Origin: Corbicula japonica
Taxonomy: Eukaryota > Mollusca > Bivalvia > Venerida > Cyrenidae
Reading direction: 5' to 3'
Length of the DNA: 64,000 nt
Assembly (NCBI GenBank): GCA_038501625.1
Contig: JAZAYU010000177.1
Location: forward strand, 1 to 64,000
The notes beneath the pieces are model-generated. The model did no database searches, was not told where the DNA came from, and saw only the letters and a list, made by a program, of their open reading frames with translations. A program made the position numbers and the translations under genes. Below, piece after piece: positions 33,095-45,534 of this stretch; position 1 is the first letter of the stretch; each line of letters starts with the position of its first letter.

Positions 33095-33610
33095 GAAGAT
33101 AAGGGAACTTTGAAAGCCGACGAACACGACAAATATGAAAATATTGCAGTCTCGGTTTGATTGAGCCTGTTCATGGGCAGTAATGAAGGCATATGACTGC
33201 CCTCGCCGCCTAGACCCGGGTTGAGCGCAACTCAATATTTACACCAATAAACTGGAACCTTCAATGCGGTATTTTCAGATTAATACCATTCCATGTTCAG
33301 CGGCGTATGGTCCCAAGATAAAAGAATGGGTTTGCCCTTAACGAGAAAACAATGGGCGAAACTTAACAGAATAGAATTTTGAAAGGGGATATGAGAATAC
33401 AAATCCTGCATATCACAGACAACGCCAAAGTTAAAATTTAAAAAGCAGGAAGTATATGCTTGGGGTGATTGAACAATATCCGAATAAATATAGGCTGGGG
33501 TATTGAAACCACCCATCTATTAACTGGCCGAAATAATTAAACGGCAACTATAGAAGTACCTTGAACATAGTACATAAGTATCGTATTCAACGACCTTCAA
33601 AGGACGTAAA
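33095..33610 (-). mobile_element. Interspersed element, copy 2 (partner 17757-18312)
   Basis: Inverted relative to the 17.8-kb copy, with TTCAACGACCTTCAAAGGAC at its high-coordinate end and GGGAACTTTGAAAGCCGACG at its low end. The minus-strand frame at 33295-33516 is similar in sequence to the one in copy 1, including CDMQDLYSHIPFQNSIL. Confidence 0.6.
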
Positions 33611-33684
33611 TTAATAACAGCACTGATTGAATGTACGGGGAGACGTATTACATCCGCCACACGGCACAAACAACGCTACTGTGA

Positions 33685-33785
33685 TATTGAAATAGAAGAA
33701 AAGGGCACTTTGAAAGCCGACAAACACGACAAATATGACAATATTGCAGGCTCGGTTTGATTGAGCCTATTCATGGGATAATTAT
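33685..33785 (+). repeat. Interspersed repeat copy (GGGCACTTTGAAAGCC)
   Basis: Second, shorter copy of the same end sequence next to the element at 33095-33610, containing TGCAGGCTCGGTTTGATTGA. Confidence 0.6.
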
Positions 33786-34292
33786 AAATAAACCTTCTCA
33801 GCCGATGGCATTGTAATGTTCAACAAATTGTTATGAAAAAAAATCAGTCTTTGTTTGAGCGAATTGACTTTGGTTATCTACCTTTTAAGACTGAGGGCAG
33901 ATTGTAAACTATCACAGTATGCCACGCTAAATAAAATCCAATAACATCATGTTTAACTGTCAAATTGGTCTTGGCAAGCTTCAAGCTGAAATGGTTTGAA
34001 CTTAAATCCTTTCTATGTCACTGTTGTAATTTTTCTAATGTGTTTGTTTCAGAAACATTTCAACCGTGGAAAATATAATATGTATTGTCGGGACTTGATT
34101 GTTTGTTCGTGTTCCTTCTCCTCAGTTCGAAATGAAATACTTGAATTTCCAGGTACTTACTTCAAGAAAGATGGGATACTTGTAACAATTTGCAATGTTT
34201 GCTAAATACTTGCTGAATGTAAGCTCTAGTGGACGGAAAACTCGTAACAATCGGTGTTAACGTTTGAAACAACATGCTCTGTTCTGCAGATA

Positions 34293-35644
34293 CGAGGGAT
34301 GATCCAAAATAACGTAGACTTTTGTTATAATTTTTATATTATTCAAAATACCACAAATAAAATTAGACCAATTTTAATCGGAATACGTTCAGCATATTTT
34401 TACAAAATATCAGCAAAAACAACATCACGTAAAAAAACTATGAACAATTAAAATCATACACTAAGCGCTATCCGGCGCACATCAAATTAGAGCTCTCAGC
34501 GTCAATGACGTTAATTCACGGGCGCAGCGTTAGCGAAGCGGCGTATGTTCAAAGTTTGTTAAAATAGACCCCGTCAACGGAATGCGATGCCGGGGAATCC
34601 ATTGATCGAATACATCAGTGTTTGATTGCTGATCAAAGTCTCGCCAGTGTTTATGAGGCGATCAAGAAATTTGTCCTCTTCTCGCTCGTACCACCGAAGA
34701 AACGCCCAGGAATACAATACCCACAGTATCGCGATTCCTTAGCAACGGGCGTGTACCTGAAAAACTCATTCATCACAAATTTGTAATTGTTGTAATATAA
34801 CAATTCTTTGCACTGTGGACAAAGATTTTGCAGCTGTTTACTTTAGTATAATTTAAATATCTAACTTATTTAACCTTATTTGATAATTTATGACATTGTG
34901 ATGATTCAAATACCAAACAAAACACAATTATGAAATACAAATCTAATAATATAATATTAACATATCTTTCAAAAGCTCGGAAAGCGCCGCAATAGTTAGA
35001 ATTTGTCCGCTTTCATTGCCACCCGGGTTGACGTCACCCCCTTAAAGCCGATTTTTTCTTTCTTCCTTACCCAAGGCCTATTTAATGGCTCTCCTGACCA
35101 TTACACAACCACTGATGTCACTTAAAAACTAGAGCTCGGCTTTCAGAAATATTTAATTTGCGTCTACTTAATTATTTTTAGCTTTTCTAGAGGTGTTTTT
35201 TAAAGATCGTGAGAGGATTTTATAAAAGCGCGTATTTCCAGGCAATCTGACGGCGACATTTCTGACGTTTTCAAGTTGGTAATAGCTCTCTTAAATACTG
35301 ACTGTTTATAAAACGCCAAGTCCAAATGACGAAAAACTTTTACCTTACATCATTTGTATATTGCACTTTGACATTGCGAAGTTTGGCTCTTTTTCCCCTA
35401 GTATTTTTATTTATATTGGCCGATATTTGTTGTACAAAGAACATGGGCAATGACGTGCGCTGCCTGCATGTTACCATGGTTATTCAAATAAGTGACGCGC
35501 TTTTCAAGTTTATTTAATATATTTATATTTTAGCTCAGTTTGTTGGGTTTGTGTTCCGATTGACTTCAGTATATAATTTATTGCGAACGTGTTTGAAATA
35601 AAGATGCAATAACAAAAGTCTACGTTATTTTGGATCATCCCTCG
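34293..35644 (-). mobile_element. Mariner-type element with perfect 36-bp TIRs
   Basis: The ends are identical inverted 36-bp sequences beginning CGAGGGATGATCCAAAATAA, flanked by TA on both sides (34291-34292, 35645-35646). Length 1,352 bp is typical of mariner. On the minus strand around 34560-34720 a frame with REEDKFLDRLINTGETLIS resembles the segment around the first catalytic Asp of mariner transposase (Thr-Gly-Asp-Glu-Thr-Trp), now lacking that Asp, so the enzyme is dead. Perfect TIRs with a dead interior suggest recent mobilisation by another copy. Confidence 0.75.
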
Positions 35645-35646
35645 TA

Positions 35647-36234
35647 CGTATGTAAATAATGAATATAGCGTCGGTAATATATGGCTTGTTGTCGCAACAA
35701 ACGTACACAGATAGTTGGCTTCCGTCGTCAGTTTGAAAAAAAGTGTGTAGTTGCTGATCAGATTTGTCAGCCAAAATTTCCATGGATTTTGCGAATTGTT
35801 TATAGACCATTATTGCACATGTATCCATATAAGTTGGAAATACGTTATATTTTCATTATATACGAATCTGTTATACCCGGATTGTCCACATTGTTATTAC
35901 ACTTGACCCAGAAGCCTTTATTTTGTCTCACTCTTTTTTTGCACATGGATGATATATTTAATTGTGTTTGAAATATTGATCAACATGATTCAAAGAGATG
36001 CCACGAGAATTAATGTGCGCGGAATTATTTTTCAATGATATATAACAGACAGAGGGGAGGTGAACAAGAAGAAGTATCTTTACCCGATACTCTGTCGACA
36101 CTGTCAATTTCGTTAGAAACTCTACCGAGTTGCACCCAAAACAGGATACCAATTATATTAGATTTAATCGATTTTATCAATTTCTCAAATTATTGCTTCT
36201 GCAATAATTCAAATTATAATCTGAAAAATCAAAC
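35647..36234. other. Unassigned stretch
   Basis: Open frames exist on both strands (for example about 35631-35828 on the minus strand) with protein-like composition but no recognisable domain and no clear start or splice sites. Function not assigned. Confidence 0.3.
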
Positions 36235-36300
36235 TGAGCCTGCAATATTTTCATATTTGTCGTTTTCGGTGGCTTTCAAAGTTCCCTTAACTATCAATTA
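36235..36300 (-). repeat. Interspersed repeat copy (GGGAACTTTGAAAGCC family)
   Basis: GAGCCTGCAATATTTTCATA and GGTGGCTTTCAAAGTTCCC identify the copy. Confidence 0.6.
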
Positions 36301-37249
36301 GAACGCTTGCTTTATAATATAACGTGCATACTTCCTACCGATGATAGATCAGCGGCGTCTTAAATAAACTATTCAAATTAATTTTTCCATAAGAAAGAAA
36401 CGAAAAAGTAGTTATTTGAGTTGCTATTTATTTTTAATTATGTGTTTAATCAAATATTTGGATTTTTTTGCCAAAATGAATCTGTAAAATATGTTTTCGT
36501 TTTTTCCCCAATAAATGTCTAAATGAGCGTTCACTCTGTCAACAACGCCACTATACATTTTTAATTAGATTTTATTATGTTATATTATTGGGTTTAAAAA
36601 TGATTGAATGTGATTTGCACTTTCTAAATATTTTTAAGTCAATCGACATTAATAGATCGTAAGTTTCAGAAGTTTCGGGATATCATGTACCTACATCTGG
36701 AGCATATAAACAGAATTATTAGATAGACTTAAAGTTAAAGACATACGTAGGTCTTTTATGACGAATAGGCTATTCATTGGTTGTTGTTTGTTTAAGTCAA
36801 GCTCAAATTTCGTCACGAAATATAGCCATTTAGAGATAAAAAACAAACGCATACGTTTCCATTATATTAACATTTGTTCTTCCTTCTTTGTTGGATAAGT
36901 AGACAATTGATTACTACTCTTTTCATGTTATTTCTTGTTCTGATACATGTATATTGATCTAGCTTTAAGAGAAGTTAATCAACCCCAATGTAATATATCG
37001 ATGTGCTTTTGCTATTTAAATTGCAACCAGGAGAACTCTGTGTACTTTTCAAGTTATCTGTGTTTGTTCGTTGACTTTGGCAAGGAATATATGCTTCTCT
37101 TGTCCGAATGAAAGCCACTAAAAGCCCAGTTTATCTTATATCTGCATGTCAAAATCCATCTGACAACATTCAGAAGAAAAATCTTCTCAAAACAGACAAA
37201 AAGTAGAAAGTAAAATAAGGCATGGACTTATAAAAAGATAAATTTCATA
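36301..37249. other. Gene-poor stretch
   Basis: Nothing recognised. Confidence 0.4.
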
Positions 37250-37570
37250 AAAAAACACCGCTAACATTTAACGAAAATGAGAACACGAGGGCTTACCGCA
37301 TAGAAAAGGTCAGAGGCAAAACAATAATTCACTGGGGGAATGTATCAGGTTCTTGGGTTCACTTAACCCACACTTTTCCTTAACAGATATTCATATGGAC
37401 AAACAGCTACAAGTAGAGAAAAATCTTCAACCACGCAGCAACTCGACAATGTTGCATGCAAAAGCACACAATGTAATAAATAAGCAGCTAATGACATTGT
37501 CAAACAAAGTCTGCTGGTACTAAATGGACTTACCAGAGCACATAGAGTCGAATAATCAAGAGCACGATGA
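37250..37570 (-). mobile_element. PLE 3' tail fragment
   Basis: Diverged antisense tail: GAGAACACGAGGGCTTACCG, CAACTCGACAATGTTGCATG and CAAGAGCACGATGACAAG in the same order as in the 61.5-kb copy. It lacks the SECIS-like portion. Confidence 0.6.
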
Positions 37571-39066
37571 CAAGAATAGCGCTTTAGAAGATCATGTTGA
37601 TTGCCTTTCTTTTTATGTGCACAGTTTTTTTAACGAAAACATAAAATATTGCATTTTATTTTCTTTCATTTATAAATCAAATTACCGTAAAACGGGTCGA
37701 GGAACACCTTGTAGACATTTTTAACCGCAGCTGTATTGTTTTATTAGATCATCAGGGTTATTGTGCAGCCATTCTGGTTATCAGTATTATCGTTTCAACC
37801 TAATAAAGCGCAGTGTCGTGTTTTATGAATCGTGGCTTTACCTTACAAATAAAGATTAAACTTTGGGTTTAATGTCAAAATATGCAAAAATCTATTTTCC
37901 GGAGCGAAGTTTACAGAAGGTACTTCAGCGCTTAAGATTGTAACCCAAATGCCGTGTCGTGTCCAAGAATAATTGCCCTAACACAAATGAATTTTTATAA
38001 CAGAAAATAGAGTACATGTAGTATGGCATAATGCAGTATCACTTTATTTTCATAAATTTTTCAAACACTATTATAATATTTCTTTATCAATATAAATTCC
38101 AGTGTGACATGAAACCCCAGTTTCGGACATTAATCGGGGTGATTTGTTGACTTGTTGACTTAAATCACTTAGATTTTATGATTTCAAGTTTTATTGTTAA
38201 ATTAATGTGTTAATCTATTTTTATGAAAAATAGTCTTAAAATAATGTGTCTGTTTAAGGAATGTTCATCTCTCTCTTTCTTTCTCTCACTCTTTCTATCG
38301 CTCTGTCTTTCCATCACTCTCTAACACCACTGTGGAGTGACAGCTAGTCTTAATTAGTCACATATATGAATTCTACAGAAAATGTTTTATTAGAAGGGTT
38401 CAATATGATCCGCCCTTTTCATGATTAACCTTATACTCTTTTAATAAATTGCTACCATTTTAGCTAGGAAAGATCACTTTGAGGTAACTGACTGATCATA
38501 GAGATTGCCAGGTAAAGAAATCTTACTTACTCAAATTTGTTTATTAAGCGGACAGTAGGTCAAAATTTACTGATTATATAAGGTTTCAAATGAACTCATT
38601 TAGACCCAAACCTCGTTAAAGGACACTGATTTGGAACATTTACCTGGTTTATATACCTTTGTTAAAATTAAGAATTTTGGAGACTTAACTATTGCCTACG
38701 AAAATAGGCTGAGCCAAAACTTAAACAGTTGTTCAATCACAAACATTAAAAGGCAACAATAAACTGTTGTCACATTATCTTTATTAATCAAAGGAAAGTA
38801 AATCTTACAAACTGATCGACGTTAGCTCTCTTGTCTAATATTGTGTTCCGCTTTATTCAGTGAATTAACGTTCTACATGGACAAAATGTATTTTTCAGTG
38901 ATACAATAGTATATGATCAAAGTACTAAATAAAGACCGAAAATAGATTTATGCATATGAATTATGACACACTTGTTTTCCTTTTCACCTTAAATTGTACG
39001 ACTCTTTATATTGCATTATATATATTTAGTCCCGGGCTAGATATTAATTGTTGAATTAAAAATATA
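37571..39066. other. Gene-poor stretch with pyrimidine microsatellite
   Basis: A CTCTCTCTTTCTTTCTCTC run lies at 38265-38322. No exon recognised elsewhere. Confidence 0.45.
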
Positions 39067-40085
39067 CTCCGCAAAAAAAGTTCTGCACACTTGGACATTT
39101 TATAAAATATCTTTTTAATTTCACCAAACACAACAAAATGATACATACCAAATAAATCAGCAATTCAAAGTTAACAATGTAAAAAAGCCAGAAATAAAAT
39201 CCGATCAATACTTTATAAGCAATTCATTGTTAAAGCTATTAGGGGTTACTACACGAAAGTTGCAAAAATCGCTAGACTTAAACTGAGTAAATTCACCACG
39301 ATGAATCCGGCATTCTTTCAAGCGGCTTCGCACGGAATTTAACAGCCGACGAAATTTCAATTGTGGAATTAGGTTCAATTCGTGAACCAGAAAACCGGGT
39401 ACATCAACTAGCTTGACCAACTTCACGTGTTCTGTCTTATTTAGAAAGACATCTAGGTGGTCGGTGTGGTCCAACATTTGCCATGAATGTCAAATTCACG
39501 AAAACCTTCCTTGTTGACCTTGAGAAATAAATTAATTATTTAAAAAACAATGCAGATGTGTTTTTCTCAAATAAGATTCGGTGTTGATTGCACTGGATGG
39601 TTGCTTTTATACACTTTATAAACTGGATGATTTGATTAATTAATACAGAATTGAAACTGTTCGAATCATCACCAAACTGTTTTGTCATACCTATATAGGT
39701 CAATGAGTGAGACAATGCGATACTCTAACAAAGGTTGAGCGTAATTCTGGAAATGGCTTGGTATCAAATTTTGATTGCCAACTGTTACTAGCATCACAGT
39801 GCATGCTCACAATTGCAAAAACCAGACACTGGTGAAATGATGAGTGATATCATAGATTTCCCACCTCTACCTTGATACGACAAATTTTGCAACTTTTGAC
39901 TGTTGACTCCTATCCTACTCAAAATGACATTTTTCGCATATTTACCAACCAATTTTAATTTCGTTTTTGTCTTTAACTCCGCAAACAATTAATCTTGATG
40001 TGCATGTAATAATTTATACCAGTTATTTACTATATTATAAAATTTACGCAAAAGAACACTTGTGTGCAGAACTTTTTTTGTTGGG
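39067..40085 (-). mobile_element. 1-kb TIR element with 90-aa open frame, copy 1
   Basis: Ends are CTCCGCAAAAAAAGTTCTGC followed by ACAC, and the inverse of CCCAACAAAAAAAGTTCTGC followed by ACAC, flanked by TA. The minus strand has an open frame at 39205-39477 beginning MLDHTDHLDVFLNKTEH, conserved in copy 2 at 42793-43772. I do not recognise it as a transposase; it could be an exapted or passenger fragment. TA target and TIR style suggest the Tc1/mariner superfamily or its MITEs. Confidence 0.7.
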
Positions 40086-41094
40086 TATATATTGATAAAG
40101 AGATGTTAGAAAATTACCAAATAAAAGCTGATTGCATAGAATATTACACAAGGTTATATACGCATGTTACGGGAGTTGGATATATGCTCTGTTGATATTG
40201 CTGGTTAATTTATACGAGGTTCAGACCTTATCGTCCTATTCAAATATCTTATTAAAAAGATTTCTTGTTGGCAAACATATCGTACGATGAAAAAAATATT
40301 TTTTTTTGCGTGACCAAAAAGTCATCAAAGCGGAAATAAATGTTTGACTTGAGTTGACTGCATTATCTATAGCTATTTCAAAATGCCGACTCAGTGGTGA
40401 TATTTCACAATGCTTACATATATTCAAGAAAGCAAACCGTCCTCTTATTACAGACCAACGGTTTTAGGGTTTGTATGGAAATGTTACTTTCAGTCAATCT
40501 ATAAAAAGCTTTTTTTTAAAAAAGCACCTTAAAACCTAAATGTGACCTTGACCTTAAAGGAAGGGCCATGAAACGATTTACTTTTACACAAACACTGTAT
40601 GCAAAAAACATTTGCTATAGATTTCCATAGCAAATTTTTTTCCACTTAAAATAAATTAACAATCATTTAGAGATGGGATACATTATCTAAAACTACATTA
40701 TGGGTCTTGGAACAGGTACCCGAGACCAATTTACTTCGCTAATTATTTACTTTTCATTTGATGACTTTGACAGCTGAGAAATAAGTAGTAAATATCACTA
40801 CTTTTTGGGGTTTAGCTGAATGCTATAGCTAAATCATAGCACTGCAGTTTGTTCATCTCTGATTCGAAGTGCATGAAAAATAGAATTGAACATATCGAGT
40901 TTCAATTAGTTCTATGTTATAATATGTATCAAACAATTATGGGCAATTCCAATTAAAACTTTTCTTGAAAATATTTTACTTGTTTAACCATGGTAAACAA
41001 TCACAATCTGTAAAAGTGTTCAACTTCGTATTGTTAACTGTATACATATATCGTCAATGAACAACTCCTATACGTGTAAATATTGACACTTCAA
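40086..41094. other. Gene-poor stretch
   Basis: Nothing recognised. Confidence 0.4.
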
Positions 41095-41560
41095 CTTCAT
41101 CCTCTACGATAAAGTCATTTTCACATACAGTAGCGAATCATAATTCCTGTTGGTATACACGTATTACTTGAAGACGCATGGCTACAGTAAAAACCGCGTA
41201 CAATATATTGGACGGTGCACAGATCTTTGACATATGAAGTCAACGACCACGCACGTTTTGTCACGAGTTGCTGCGAAAAAGCGTGCCGTCATTTACAATG
41301 TCACCAACATGGCTGTTCCAACAGCCATTCGAAAACAAAAAGTAATATCATGAATTCTTGTAATATGAGTAATTTCTTTATTAATGAGAGTATTTTTGAG
41401 TGTAAATATAAGGATTAAATCGATATTTGATGGTTTTCATTTGGGTATGAAAAACAGTTGGATTGTTTAAAGTACGCGAGGAGTTCACACGCTTTAAACA
41501 ACATGACTTTTCCATATCCAGACGAAAACCATCAAATATCGATTCAATCCTTAAATGAAG
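41095..41560. repeat. Uninterrupted copy of the 21.7-23.7 kb foldback family
   Basis: Contains ACTTCAACTTCATCCTCTAC, CACGCACGTTTTGTCACG and AGCGTGCCGTCATTTACAAT, then ACAGCCATTCGAAAAC and the 29-bp-arm hairpin (41409-41437 with 41525-41552). It shows the empty site of the 1.3-kb element at 22138-23472. Confidence 0.7.
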
Positions 41561-42639
41561 ACCTTTAACTGAAATCATACTACAGTAACTAATATCAATC
41601 AACTACATCTCAACTTCTAATAAAACTTCATGCATATTATATAACTTTCAGCTGGACAGTGCTGTCGATAAATAAACATACTCTGCCAAATTTACTCGGT
41701 TTATATTTGGAGCGAAGGCATTATGTATAGGTTTGTAAGGTTAATCCATTGCTTAAAACTGCCTTGTCATGATTCAGTGCGGAACACTTCTATGTCAATA
41801 TTTATCGCATCACTATATACTCCCTGTAAATGTCTTAATTTCGCCGAAAGTTTTGACTTAACAGTACAATTTAGGACCCGATGTGCGAGAGTTTTACTGC
41901 GCAAGGAACGCTTAAATAGAGTTGTCTTTGAATATATTGACTCTTACGTTGACCAGAAAACATTTTACATTCAATTTACTTTGTTGACAGTTCGTCTTCA
42001 GTTTATATTTTAAACATTGATTCGAAAACGCTTAAAATGTTTATATGATACGTTACCAGCCACCTTTAAATGACCAATTCAAGGTTTAGGTAAAAAATTC
42101 ATTTTCACACAGACTCTATGATTTTTTTTACTGATTTGTGGAAATGAAAAAGATAATGAAACAAAATTATTAATGTCTTCTATGATTTGCTGTAATTAAC
42201 AAGTACTTGACGTACTAGACGCTCTATTTAATACATATTAATACGTTTGAATTTGAACTTGCCAGGTGACCCTCGTGATGGCTCTATTAGCAGAGCACTG
42301 TCTTATCTATATCGGCCACATCATGAAGGACACATGATGAACTTGTTGGTTTTCTTATAGAAACATTCTTTTATACATTAATATGATGCCATATTTTAAC
42401 CTGTCAATCTTGGTGTGAAATAAGTGGAAGTTTTGTTACCTGATTTAGCCCACGTTTCATTTTTTTAAACAGCTGAACGACTAAGTACGAATTTAATATA
42501 TCATTCTTGTTTCTCTAATCATATCAAATTTGATTCATATAGTAGCACCGTAACTCTGAGGTTCAAATGTAGATCGTTCGTCGAATTTTACAGGAAAAGA
42601 TAGCATGGGATTGTCAAATGATAAAATTCAAATTAACAC
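41561..42639. other. Gene-poor stretch
   Basis: An open frame at 41723-42010 has no domain signal. Nothing else recognised. Confidence 0.4.
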
Positions 42640-42770
42640 AATACAAAATTAACGGAAATAAGAACCTGAGGTGTTACCGCCTTGGAGCGGTCAGTGGGAA
42701 ACTATTTGGTACCGAAGGTCAAAACCAAATTCTGGATGCACCAACCTCACACTGAAATGTCAGTTTTTAC
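42640..42770 (-). mobile_element. PLE 3' tail fragment
   Basis: AGAACCTGAGGTGTTACCGC, CTTGGAGCGGTCAGTGG and GCACCAACCTCACACTGA words, cut off by the TIR element that starts at 42793. Confidence 0.6.
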
Positions 42771-42792
42771 CGTTATCAAACTTTCTTATATA

Positions 42793-43772
42793 CCCAACAA
42801 AAAAGATCTGCACACAAGTGTTTTTTTGCGTAAATTTTATAATATAGTAAATAACTGGTACAAATTATTACATGCACATCAAGATTAATTGTTTGCGGAG
42901 TTAAAGACAAAAACGAAATTAAAATTGGTTGGTAAATAAGCGAAAAATGTCATTTTGAGTATGATAGGGGTCAACAGTCAAAAGTTGCAAAATTTGTCGT
43001 ATCAAGGTAGAGGTGTGAAATCTATGATATCACTCAACATTTCACCAGTGTCTGGTTTTTGCAATTATGAGCATGCACTGTGATGCTATTAACAGTTGGT
43101 AATCAAAACCTGTTTTCTTTAATTAGAGTATCACATTGTCTCACTCATTGACCTAAAGGTATGACAAAACAGTTTGGTGATGATTCGGACAGTTTCAATT
43201 CTCTATTAATTAATCAAATCATCCAGTTTATAAAGTGTATAAAAGCAACCATCCAATGCAATCAAAACCTAATCTTATTTGAGAAAAACACATCTGCATT
43301 GTTTTTTAAATAAATTTATTTCTCATGGTCAACAAGGAAGGTTTTCGTAAATTTGACATTCGTGGCAAATGTTGGACCACACCGACCACCTAGATGTCTT
43401 TCTAAACAAGACAGAACACGTGAGGTTGGTCAAGCTAGTTGATGTACCCGGTTTTCTGGTTCAAGAATTGAACCTAATTCCACAGTTGAAATTTCGTCGG
43501 CTGTTAAATTCCGTGCGAAGCCGCTTGAAAGAATGCCGGATTCATCGTGGTGAATTTACTCAGTATAATTTTAGCGATTTTTGCAACTTTCGTGTAATAA
43601 CCCCTAGTGGCTTTAACAATGAATTGCTTATTGATCGGATTTTATTTCTGGCTTTTTTACATTGTTAACTTCGAATTGCTGATTTATTTGGTATGTATCA
43701 TTTTGTTGTGTTTGATGAAATTAAAAAGATATTTTATAAAGTGTCCAAGTGTGCAGAACTTTTTTTGCGGAG
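42793..43772 (+). mobile_element. 1-kb TIR element with 90-aa open frame, copy 2
   Basis: Same element as 39067-40085 but in opposite orientation, about 2.7 kb away. The open frame at 43369 onward matches that of copy 1 with only a handful of residue changes over about 88 codons. It is flanked by TA. Being inverted and close, the two copies could pair or recombine. Confidence 0.7.
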
Positions 43773-44029
43773 TATATATAAAACCTTTCTTACATAAGGT
43801 ATGGCTTAACGATATCATATATAATATGATAAAAATTATTATAAATTTATTGTCAAACATTTCTTTATTATATCATTGTTTTGCATTCTCGTATATTTAC
43901 TGTGTTTTTAAGTAATATGAAAAATTAACGTTGAAAGCAATTTGCTGAAAACATTTAAATAATTAAGAGTGTAGGTGACCAATATATTTGAAATTATGCT
44001 AGATTTAAAAAAAGGAATGTTATATTTCA

Positions 44030-44240
44030 CTAAAATTTGAAATTCACATACCAGGAATTGCCACATTAAGAAAAAAAAAGCCTTCCCTCACAGCGAAAAA
44101 GCAGTGAGGAAAAGAGAGCATGTATTTATAAAAAAATCAATTTTAGATAAGACACCACAAACAATTACCAAAAAGAGAACCATTGAGATTTTTGGAACAG
44201 TCAGTGGCAAAACAATTTGCCACTGCGGGTTTAAACAAAG
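44030..44240 (-). mobile_element. PLE 3' tail fragment
   Basis: CAGGAATTGCCACATTAAG, GACACCACAAACAATTACC and TTGCCACTGCGGGTTTAAAC words; truncated on both sides. Confidence 0.55.
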
Positions 44241-45374
44241 TCTTATTTATTATGTTATGGACGAAAAAAGTTCTTGAGCGCCCCAAAAAATCATGAATTT
44301 GTGTGGGTAACTTTTGTCCATAGGATAGAGTTGCTTTTATATTTCATGCATGCGCCCTGGTCTTTTATGTTATCTCACTTCGTTAAACTTTGGCTCCTTT
44401 ACGTTACCAAAGGTCAAATTGGTGTGCTTTAAGATAGCTTATATAAAATGTCGTCCTTCTTTTTAAACTCCGTTTGAGTTCATATCTTTTAAGGATGTCT
44501 TTAGCGTGCACCATAATAAATTGAAGATATTTATGTCATATACCGTGTTAGCACCACAAAAATCTATACTATTAAAAGAATAGGTTCGCCGATTTGTCGG
44601 AGAAACAGAGCGATCTCAGGCAATTCTGTTCTAAGCCAAATCATCTAAAGTTGACATTTCATTTTTTTAAATAAGCTTTGATATGTAAAGAGATTGAAGA
44701 TATCCTAAAAAGCACCGGAAAAACTTAAGGCTAAAAATTGAAATGCTACAAAAGCTTAATTTAATTGTACGTTTACATGCGAGTCTCAGGTGCACTCTGT
44801 AAAAAGAAATTGGTGGCTGCAGTACAGCATAACAATCACACTGACAACTTTTCATTTAAAATAAAAGAATGTTCTGTTCATCATCACGATAACAATACAG
44901 TAAAACCTCGCTATTCAGACCAGTCATAGCACTGGCAAAAAGTGGTTAGTTTTGGAGGGGTAGTAGCAATATTGATGTTAAAAACCACTTATTGACACTA
45001 TCCGGTTCTTTTGAATGCTCTGATGAGTGTGTGAGGGATCTAATAAATATATAAGCTTTTAGGAGCGGTTCTACTGTATAACACTACAAGCATGACTTTA
45101 TCATGTAAAAAGGAAAATCCTCTAAGCTCTTACGCGGGTCCACAGCTAATGCAATTAAAATGAATTGAGAATTTTATGCTATTAATGTTTTTAAAAGGAA
45201 ACTATCTGTCATTCTGATTGATCAATATATATTAAATATAGTTAAAAAATAATAAAATCAACATTTTCTTATTTTAAGGTCGATTAGACAGTCGGATGCA
45301 CGCGATAAAAATATTTTTATAAACGTACAAATCCAAAAAGAAGACGAAATCAAAGATAAGAGAGCATGAATATT
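44241..45374. other. Gene-poor stretch
   Basis: No exon or element recognised. Confidence 0.4.
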
Positions 45375-45530
45375 TAAGTAATGATTCTTATTTTGGTGCG
45401 GTTCATGCAGATTGGACGTGCACGCGAGAGCTGGCAAATCCATAAAGCGCGCTAGCGCTTTATGGATTTGCCAGCTCTCGCGTGCACGTCCAATCTGCAT
45501 GAACCGCACCAAAATAAGAATCATTACTTA
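45375..45530. repeat. Perfect palindrome, 76-bp arms, 4-nt loop
   Basis: 45375-45450 and 45455-45530 are exact reverse complements separated only by GCTA. The arms include GGTGCGGTTCATGCAGATTG and GACGTGCACGCGAGAGCTGG. GCGGTTCATGCA recurs at about 45673, outside the palindrome. It could extrude as a cruciform or be transcribed as a long hairpin; it could also be an inversion artefact of library or assembly. Confidence 0.9.
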
Positions 45531-45534
45531 TATT

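Noticed and set aside
35625..35828. Protein-like minus-strand frame next to the mariner element
   Set aside because: Composition looks coding but there is an upstream stop, no convincing splice site and no domain I can name.
45258..45524. 88-codon frame across the palindrome
   Set aside because: It exists only because the palindrome arms happen to be open in both directions; no homology.
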